From Antedon mediterranea (Eukaryota > Echinodermata > Crinoidea > Comatulida > Antedonidae), in NCBI RefSeq assembly GCF_964355755.1, contig NC_092678.1, positions 891,922 to 955,921 on the forward strand: 64,000 nucleotides of DNA. The letters run 5' to 3'. Of this stretch, positions 56,101 through 64,000 are shown in pieces. A program made the translations under genes and the position numbers. Under the pieces are notes generated by a model. That model worked only from the letters and a program-made list of their open reading frames with translations. It was not told where the DNA came from and ran no database searches. Within the stretch, counting starts at the first letter, position 1, and each line of letters opens with the position of its first letter.

Positions 56101-59100
56101 GGAGGAGATAGGAAAATGCGAAGCCTCCTCGCTCGCGTACCATCTAGGTCGTGCCCACAGATGGTTCTCGAATACACAGTATTTCCAGCGCGAAAAAAAT
56201 GGAGATTTCAAATGTACGTACCGCAGGACTATAATACATTGTCGTTTACAGAAACGAATAGATATACACAATGATTTATGTAGTCAACCAAAATTAGCAC
56301 CCTGGGAATTACTTCCGAGAGAGAAACAAAATGAGTCAAATTTTTTTATTTGGACTCATTTAAAAAAACCCAATTTGTGTTTTGTATGTAACATTAAGGG
56401 TTGAGGGATGGGGGAAGAAGATAGGTACAAAGAGGAAACATTTTAAAATATATTCTTATCCACTCAGTAACGAAATATTGTTTTTAATGTTTTATAGGCC
56501 TATAAATAATATACCACTAAATACAGTAAAACATTTGCGATTTAATACGGTACTTTGTTAGAACTGTCACTGTCATAGTCGATTGAAATAGTAAAGTACA
56601 TGTGTTACGATACACCACTACGACGTTTATATATTTTTAAATTATTAATTAATACAAACGTTGAGAAGCAACTGTCAGTAATAACGTTTATTTATTTGTA
56701 TATTATATGTTTATAATCTAACAGTAGGGCCTACCACTCACAGTAATAAAGTTTATTTGTATATATTTTTATATTACATCTAACAGTACCAACACTCACA
56801 GTAAGAAATTTGCGATTCAAATTGCGATCAAAAGTGGTTAATACCTTAACAGTATTGTACAGCATTGCAATACTATTTATGTTTATTCTCCAAGGGGGCC
56901 CATAAATCTAAATCTATACCTCTATGGTTAAACCAAATAATTTGGAATGTTTATTTGTATATTATATGTTTATAATCTAACAGTAGGGCCTACCACTCAC
57001 AGTAATAAAGTTTATTTGTATATATTTTTATATTATATCTAACAGTACCAACACTCACAGTAAGAAATTTGCGATTCAAATTGCGATCAAAAGTGGTTAA
57101 TACCTTAACAGTATTGTACAGCATTGCAATACTATTTATGTTTATTCTCCAAGGGGGCCCGCCCATAAATCTAAATCTATACCTCTATGGTTAAACCAAA
57201 TAATTTGGAATGTTTATTTGTATATTATATGTTTATAATCTAACAGTAGGGCCTACCCACACTCACAGTAATAAAGTTTATTTGTATATATTTTTATATT
57301 ACATCTAACAGTACCAACACTCACAGTAAGACATTTGCGATTCAAATTGCGATCAAAAGTGGTTAATACCTTAACAGTATTGTACAGCATTGCAATACTA
57401 TTTATGTTTATTCTCCAAGGGGGCCCATAAATCTAAATCTATACCTGTATGGTTAAACCAAATAATTTGGAATGTTCCATTCATCACAAATCAATACATT
57501 TGTAAAAACGTATATTAAATGTATCAAAATAGTATTTTTTAAAGAAAATCGGCCTGTCTTCAACATTATGATGCTGTACTCGAACTGTTCAACCGGTTTT
57601 CAGCTATTAAAAACAATTATCGTAGGAGGAGATAGGAAAATGCGAAGCCTCCTCGCTCGCGTACCATCTAGGTCGTGCCCACAGATGGTTCTCGAATACA
57701 CAGTATTTCCAGCGCGAAAAAAATGGAGATTTCAAATGTACGTACCGCAGGACTATAATACATTGTCGTTTACAGAAACGAATAGATATACACAATGATT
57801 TATGTAGTCAACCAAAATTAGCACCCTGGGAATTACTTCCGAGAGAGAAACAAAATGAGTCAAATTTTTTTATTTGGACTCATTTAAAAAAACCCAATTT
57901 GTGTTTTGTATGTAACATTAAGGGTTGAGGGATGGGGGAAGAAGATAGGTACAAAGAGGAAACATTTTAAAATATATTCTTATCCACTCAGTAACGAAAT
58001 ATTGTTTTTAATGTTTTATAGGCCTATAAATAATATACCACTAAATACAGTAAAACATTTGCGATTTAATACGGTACTTTGTTAGAACTGTCACTGTCAT
58101 AGTCGATTGAAATAGTAAAGTACATGTGTTACGATACACCACTACGACGTTTATATATTTTTAAATTATTAATTAATACAAACGTTGAGAAGCAACTGTC
58201 AGTAATAACGTTTATTTATTTGTATATTATATGTTTATAATCTAACAGTAGGGCCTACCACTCACAGTAATAAAGTTTATTTGTATATATTTTTATATTA
58301 CATCTAACAGTACCAACACTCACAGTAAGAAATTTGCGATTCAAATTGCGATCAAAAGTGGTTAATACCTTAACAGTATTGTACAGCATTGCAATACTAT
58401 TTATGTTTATTCTCCAAGGGGGCCCATAAATCTAAATCTATACCTCTATGGTTAAACCAAATAATTTGGAATGTTTATTTGTATATTATATGTTTATAAT
58501 CTAACAGTAGGGCCTACCACTCACAGTAATAAAGTTTATTTGTATATATTTTTATATTATATCTAACAGTACCAACACTCACAGTAAGAAATTTGCGATT
58601 CAAATTGCGATCAAAAGTGGTTAATACCTTAACAGTATTGTACAGCATTGCAATACTATTTATGTTTATTCTCCAAGGGGGCCCGCCCATAAATCTAAAT
58701 CTATACCTCTATGGTTAAACCAAATAATTTGGAATGTTTATTTGTATATTATATGTTTATAATCTAACAGTAGGGCCTACCCACACTCACAGTAATAAAG
58801 TTTATTTGTATATATTTTTATATTACATCTAACAGTACCAACACTCACAGTAAGACATTTGCGATTCAAATTGCGATCAAAAGTGGTTAATACCTTAACA
58901 GTATTGTACAGCATTGCAATACTATTTATGTTTATTCTCCAAGGGGGCCCATAAATCTAAATCTATACCTGTATGGTTAAACCAAATAATTTGGAATGTT
59001 CCATTCATCACAAATCAATACATTTGTAAAAACGTATATTAAATGTATCAAAATAGTATTTTTTAAAGAAAATCGGCCTGTCTTCAACATTATGATGCTG

Positions 59101-59680
59101 TACTCGAACTGTTCAACCGGTTTTCAGCTATTAAAAACAATTATCGTAGGAGGAGATAGGAAAATGCGAAGCCTCCTCGCATTTTTGTGGCGGGTATTTT
59201 TCAAGATGGACATCCATTAGACAGTGTATACCACGATCGGAAAACACCCCTATTTGGGGCAAATCGTTGAACCTAAATTCGTTTTAATCGTCAATAACTA
59301 ATTATCTAACTTAATTTAATTAGTAAACAGGGTTACATCAGGTGGTTAAAATCAGTACCGAAAGTACGAACCAACTTTATATACCATCGAGTAAAAATTC
59401 TAGAAGTAAGGCGCGATTTACCGATTTTTGCCCTTACGTAAATTTATATATAGATAAATGTTACAACTTACCTGGGCTTCCTTTTCGTTGATGACGTTAC
59501 ATCCAATCCTGCCATCTGTCGGCGTTCTTTGAACGTTGTGCTGTCATAATTACCGTTTGACGAGTTTAACAAACCAACGTAGGAAGCAATAGAGTATCCA
59601 AGCAAAAACATTAACAACAAATGGATTGCTTGTATACGACAATGTGACGTAGCAATATGTTCAGCATTTCTATTTAGCAA
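53177..59680 (-). CDS. ST8Sia-type alpha-2,8-sialyltransferase (GT29)
   Basis: Four exons: 59680-59472, 54439-54347, 54272-53676, 53435-53177; 385 aa in frame, normal for the family. A short cytoplasmic N-terminus precedes a signal anchor (AIHLLLMFLLGYSIASYVG), as in type II Golgi enzymes; a Lys/Arg-rich stem follows. The L-sialylmotif runs from TCAVIGNGGILLNSGCG (~173) to the NVMTNN region. The S-motif is SPSSGLYLYTVALPF to LYGFYPF (~307-333). Motif III is HYD at 345-347, and motif VS is HNMPSE (His358, Glu363). The C-terminal cysteine at 383 is typical of ST8Sia. Expected role: transfer of sialic acid from CMP-sialate onto sialylated glycans or gangliosides in the Golgi. Which of the ST8Sia subgroups it belongs to cannot be settled here. 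Intron 1 (about 5 kb) contains the 1524-bp tandem triplication. The gene interrupts the P450 cluster. Confidence 0.94.
54583..54627. repeat. Imperfect palindrome at the left edge of the 1524-bp array
   Basis: CTAGATGGCACGCTCGCTTC is followed by GCTCGCGTACCATCTAG, so the outer arms CTAGATGG and CCATCTAG are perfect complements. Only its right arm is present at the later unit boundaries. Confidence 0.7.
54607..59178. repeat. 1524-bp tandem repeat, 3 copies, with nested ~260-bp repeats
   Basis: The units begin GCTCGCGTACCATCTAGGTC at 54607, 56131 and 57655, exactly 1524 bp apart, and are almost identical. The array ends where GAAGCCTCCTCGC changes to ATTTTTGTGG at about 59180. Inside each unit, three subunits of 259-263 bp (starting TTTATTTGTATATTATATG, e.g. 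55167, 55426, 55689) follow each other. The 108-codon ORF repeated in the units is not convincing as a gene. Located in ST8Sia intron 1. Confidence 0.95.
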
Positions 59681-60795
59681 AACATTTTATATGTCACCAA
59701 AATTTGTTTATATTTTGAAAATTCATCAAATGATGGAACGTCCAATATCAATGTTTGAACGCACGTGTCAAAGGTCACGGTTTCACAACAACAATTTGCC
59801 GTTAGGCTACTAGAAAGAATTTTATCACTAGAAAATATCGGAATTATGTATAGTAGAATGTAAGCCTTTTGCTTTCTGTATTGTAATCGTCTTTAATTAT
59901 GTCTATAACTTTATTTTATATTGGCCTAAACATTAAAAACATTCTTCAATAGTTTTAGAAACATCCTCCTGGACCATATTATCATTTACTAGGCCTAGCA
60001 AGTAACATTCGATCTCGGTGCTTCAACAATGACGTGTCGTGTAAATCAAATAATTATTTTAGATAGTTTTCTTATTGTTTGTTCAAATTGTAAAGATGAT
60101 CACTAATAATAAAGTGTCTTATAGTTTACCAACCTCTGTTTACGAACATGTCTATCCATGGCGTTTAACCGCCTTCGTCAGGTTCAATTAAGTACGGTTA
60201 TTTTTTTTTTATTTCCCACATGCCCAATAGTATTCAAAACAGGCGATCGTGCGCATGCCTACTTTAGGCTTCATAATCTAACACATTGTATTTGAACACG
60301 ATCATGCGCAAATGTACATTAGCGATGCGCGCGCCTCCGGACCAATGATTTGGAAACAAACAATACAATACAAACTTTAAATAATTACTTCATTTTATTT
60401 AAATAAAACTTACAATAAAAGAACAAACAAGGTCATTATAAATATAAAAGATATTAAAACGTGTAATCAAGATATCTAAAACAGTTTTAGTTCTAATAAC
60501 ATAAATAGATATTACAAATAATACATCAGAAACGTATGCATAATATAACCATGCATAGCCCTTCACAAGCTACATATAATTCCTATAAACTCAATTTGAT
60601 CGACCATTTTTTTTTTTTCAAATGAGAAAACAAAATTGTATTTTTAATGACAATACCTTTTGTTCTTGTTCGTTCATTAACCACCAATCATTTGAGAAAA
60701 CGTATGACGTCTTGGATATTCTTGCATCTTTGCGATCGCGAAATTTTCGAAAATTAAAGGCGCGCTATAATATAATACAGACAGTACTTATTATT
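59681..60795. other. Intergenic region between ST8Sia and P450-C
   Basis: It should contain the ST8Sia promoter (just above 59680) and the P450-C 3'UTR. AT-rich with TAGGCCTA motifs; no exon or strong repeat seen. Confidence 0.55.
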
Positions 60796-63423
60796 TTAAC
60801 GATGTTTAACTACCATTTCGAACGGCTGAGGGCTTAGGGTGATTCCGAAAATCGGTTCAAAATCAGGCCGTGAAGCACCGTCTGGAAGTTCCACTTTGAA
60901 GCGTTGAAGAAGACTTGAAGTGAATATATATATTTCCATTTTGGCTAAACGTTCTCCAAGACAAGCTCGCCGACCTTTTAAAAAAGAAAACAACATTAAC
61001 GACATTATTTAACTTGGAGTGTATAGATTAATACACCAAGAAAACAAAAATACTTTAATAAGAAAATAGAAGAATTAACTAGTATAGCAGTTCCTAACCG
61101 ATTCCAAAAGGCATAAATGCGTCCCGTTTTATCAACGTCTTCTGATCTGCGTCTAGAAATCTTTCTGGCTTAAATTGAAGTGGGTCTTTCCAATATTTTG
61201 GATCTGTATGAATTACTCTCAGGTTGACATTGAAATCTGTATTAGCAGGTATTGTGTAGCCGTCGTTCGGAGTGACGAAATCTGCTGTAGTGCGATGCAT
61301 TACAACACCTGGTGCAACATTCGACAAACGTTGCACTTCGCAGATTGTCGCTTCAAAATATGGAACTTTCAGTTTGTCTCCAACCGTCAGAGAGCGCTCT
61401 CCACCGTTGGTAGCGTTGTCAATCTCTGTCGTAATCTGTCAATTATTAAATGTTGTAATAAAGTTTCATAATCAACCTTGCTCTAAAAATAAAGAAATAT
61501 CTCTCACTAATATCAACAGCAAGTTATACTGAATGTAAGCCAACCTAAGTCGGTTTAGAAAGATGTCAACAGCAAGTTATGTGTAAGCCTATCTAAGACG
61601 GTTTAAGCGTGGTTCCCACTAGCGACGCAACAGAAGGACGTAACGCAACGCAAGTGAATTGACCAATCACAAGCGATGGCTTATTCGCTTGTAATTGCTG
61701 TCTATAACTTCGCTTGTCATTGGTTAAAACGCTTGTGTTGCGTTTACGTCCTTGCGTTACGTTCTAGTGGGAATCAAGCTTTAGAAAGATGTCAACAGCA
61801 AGTTATGTGTAAGCCTACCTAAGACGGTTTAAAAAGAGAAGTAAATGTTTCGAGTAGAAGCCTTTTAATTGCATTTACGTTACATAACGACCATTCGATC
61901 AACATAAAAAAGTAATTCTGCTCACCCTCAGCAGGATGAACGTGCGTGTCATGGAAACGGCGCGGTACTACAACCAGCATACTACTTACTCTTTGTTGAA
62001 CCTCTGGATAGCATATCATATACTGCAAGAACCACATGATTGTATTAGTGGTAGTATCAGTTCCCGCCAAAAATAGCATCAACGTTGATCGCCAAAGGGA
62101 ATCAATTGCTTTTGTAGAAATCAACTTTGAACTTCCGGCGTTTACCATCGATTCTTCTTCAATTTGTAGAAGTATCATATCAAGTAGGTCCCGGATGTTA
62201 TTCTTATCAAAAGTATCTGTGTGTTCCTTCATATGAGAATCAAAAAACTGAATGACATTGTTCACATATTGTTGATGTTTTCTAAATAATTTCAAAATGA
62301 TCGGCATAACGAACTCAAGTTTTCCAAAATGTGAACGATTAAAAATGGCGTTCAAGTTTGATAGTAGTTCGTTGAATTTTGCATCTGTATATTCATAACG
62401 CTTTCCAAAACAGACGGAACAAATGATGTTAGACACGGCGTTGTTGATACATGTAAGTGGGTCAAATTTACCACTTTTTCGCCCAATTTCTTTGCAGAGT
62501 TGTTCAGCTTCGGTGCGGATTTGTTCCTCCAGACTTCTTTTGCCCATTCCAAAATGACGAAGACCGGTCACGATTAGTTTCCGATGGGTCTTCCACTCTT
62601 CACCATTTTCAAAAACAACGCTCCCTATAGATATTAAAAGTTAACATTACTCTGTGATGATCAAGGACATTTTGCATTAAGTTAATAAACATTTAGTAGG
62701 TTTCATTTTTATAGCAGCCTGTCAATATTAGCAATATTAAGCTAACAAAAATAAATTTTTATAGCAAATTATATTTTATCATTTTAATACAATAGAGATT
62801 TTATTCAGTATATACGGGTCACCAGCCCCCAAGTGTTACATTGCAAGTCGTTATTATTATCTGTGTATAATATTATACTGTTAACAATGCAAGCGAATTC
62901 TCAAAATTCAAGCCGTACGTTGAAATGTTTTAAATTGTAAGATCTTCTATAAAACAGTCCTCAACATTCTCAACTAACTAAATAATGCATTTCTAAACTA
63001 AGTATAAATTTCTAAGCTAATTATGAATTTCTAAGCTAGACGATTTCTACAATCATTCATATACGAACCTTTCACTCCCCATCGCCGTCGCGCCACAGGA
63101 TTGTCAGCTCTTCCTGAGAACACATCAGCGTACTTAATAAGTAAAGTACGAACTAACTCTGCGTCGTTTAACAATATAAACCTTCTTCTACCTATATAAC
63201 ACGTAAAGATTGGTCCGTATTCGCGAGCCCAGGTCACCATCGATTTCAACGGGGTTTTACGGTCAAACCAAGGAAGAGACCCTAATAGAGGTATCGAGGG
63301 TGGTCCTGGGGGTAAATTTAGTCGCTTTCCTTTACTGAAATGAATAATAGATATACCGGCAACGGATAGAAGCAGAATGCATCTCAAATCGCATAACGTT
63401 TCTAGATACGCTAGTATTTCCAT
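60796..63423 (-). CDS. Cytochrome P450, CYP2 clan (P450-C)
   Basis: Four exons: 63423-63069, 62624-61990, 61435-61099, 60974-60796; 501 aa in frame. The N-terminal anchor is hydrophobic (CILLLSVAGISIIHF), then LPPGPPSIPLLGSLPW. I-helix AGTDTT is at ~305-310, EVQR at 363-366, FKPERF, and PFGIGRRACLG has the axial Cys at ~447. A 3-residue insertion (TPND region, exon 3) separates it from P450-A and P450-B; otherwise the exon plan is identical. It is likely a microsomal monooxygenase; substrate unknown. It lies 5' of the ST8Sia gene on the same strand, so the cluster order in transcription direction is C, ST8Sia, B, A. Intron 2 carries a P1 MITE. Confidence 0.95.
61603..61783 (+). mobile_element. 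P1-family palindromic MITE between direct repeats, in P450-C intron 2
   Basis: TAAGCGTGGTTCCCACTAGC to CTAGTGGGAATCAAGCTTTA, close to the copy at 37089. It is flanked by two copies of a local repeat (GAAAGATGTCAACAGCAAGT, then TATGTGTAAGCC), at about 61558 and 61784, so it inserted between or helped duplicate them. Confidence 0.9.
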
Positions 63424-64000
63424 GATATTATAATCTGACCGAGAATGTGACGTTGTAAGGTCGACGACAAGGAAATGTTATGAATTGTAAAAGTGATATT
63501 ATTATGCTCCATAATAAAGAAAGTAGAAGCGCATTCATGCATATCAAATTATCTATTTAAATATGGGATGAATGGGCATATTAACAGATTTTGAGTGAAT
63601 ACACGTTTAGATACGGTTTACTAGGCCTCACATTACGTTTTTTAAAACTAATCTTAGATAATACCTCCCCGTATTAGTGAATAAACCTTTACTGGCCAAT
63701 AAGAACGATTACTGACTCATAATATGGGTAATATGATAAATGAAACAACCTTCGTTTACGTATGCACACTGACAAACAGAGGATTACCGGTACTTCAAAA
63801 CAGAATATGATAATTTAAAAAACATAAAGTTGCGAGATTAGGCCTACAATGTGTATTATGCAAATGAACTACGTTATTCCAGAAGGTTGGTTGCAGGCAT
63901 TATTTATTTGTCTTTTATTGTATGATTTTATCTCAATTTTATGACACTTTAGTAGATAATAATGCACTTGTATTTTAGCCACTATACAACCCCGGTAGAG
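63424..64000. other. Upstream region of P450-C
   Basis: AT-rich with two TAGGCCT motifs (63622 and 63839). It should hold the P450-C promoter; no specific element recognised and no coding sequence seen. Confidence 0.5.

Noticed and set aside
55948-57798. Repeated 108-codon ORF in the 1524-bp units
   Set aside because: It is copied with the tandem unit inside the ST8Sia intron, has no recognisable domain, and the third copy is altered by the array end.

Overview
The window is intron-rich, AT-rich animal DNA. It holds seven protein-coding genes with conventional GT-AG introns, and a very dense load of short inverted-repeat elements and minisatellites. The gene set points to an invertebrate deuterostome: an ARIP4/RAD54L2 remodeller, a polysialyltransferase-type ST8Sia enzyme, CYP2-clan P450s and an Ariadne-type RBR ligase. 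An echinoderm is my best guess, but that is inference; the sequence alone does not fix the species. For every gene I assembled the exons by hand. In each one all intron phases agree and the summed coding length is a multiple of three.

Layout: (1) 0.8-13.3 kb, minus strand: an 18-exon ARIP4 (RAD54L2) helicase, with a likely non-coding first exon near 15.5 kb. (2) 13.3-24.8 kb: mostly non-coding, dominated by minisatellites with units of 35, 30, ~42, 42 and 33 bp; the last two arrays are about 1.5 kb each and read open by chance of their unit length. (3) 24.8-36.8 kb, plus strand: two paralogous four-exon genes, each coding for a signal peptide or anchor, one EGF module, one membrane span and a short cytoplasmic tail with PPxY/LPxY motifs. 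I do not recognise the family; it is the best candidate here for something undescribed. (4) 38.3-43.8 kb, plus strand: a 12-exon RBR E3 ubiquitin ligase with an unfamiliar N-terminal half. (5) 46-63.4 kb, minus strand: three paralogous four-exon CYP2-clan P450 genes, with a four-exon ST8Sia sialyltransferase inserted between the second and third. Its 5-kb first intron carries three tandem copies of a 1524-bp unit.

Repeat landscape: at least five dispersed inverted-repeat families recur across the window. P1 ('GGTTCCCACTAG', about 14 copies, palindromic, carrying paired CCAAT boxes) and P2 ('TCTGTCTACACTATCAAA', 7 copies, with an internal minisatellite) are the most abundant. Two elements end in TTAA with perfect terminal repeats, and there are two tRNA-derived SINE-like heads. 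A notable recurring theme is short tandem duplication across 5' splice sites: ARIP4 exon 15, RBR exon 6 and P450-B exon 3 each have two or three copies of their donor. The genes share no obvious pathway; the P450 cluster looks like ordinary tandem expansion, and the two EGF genes are a local duplicate pair.
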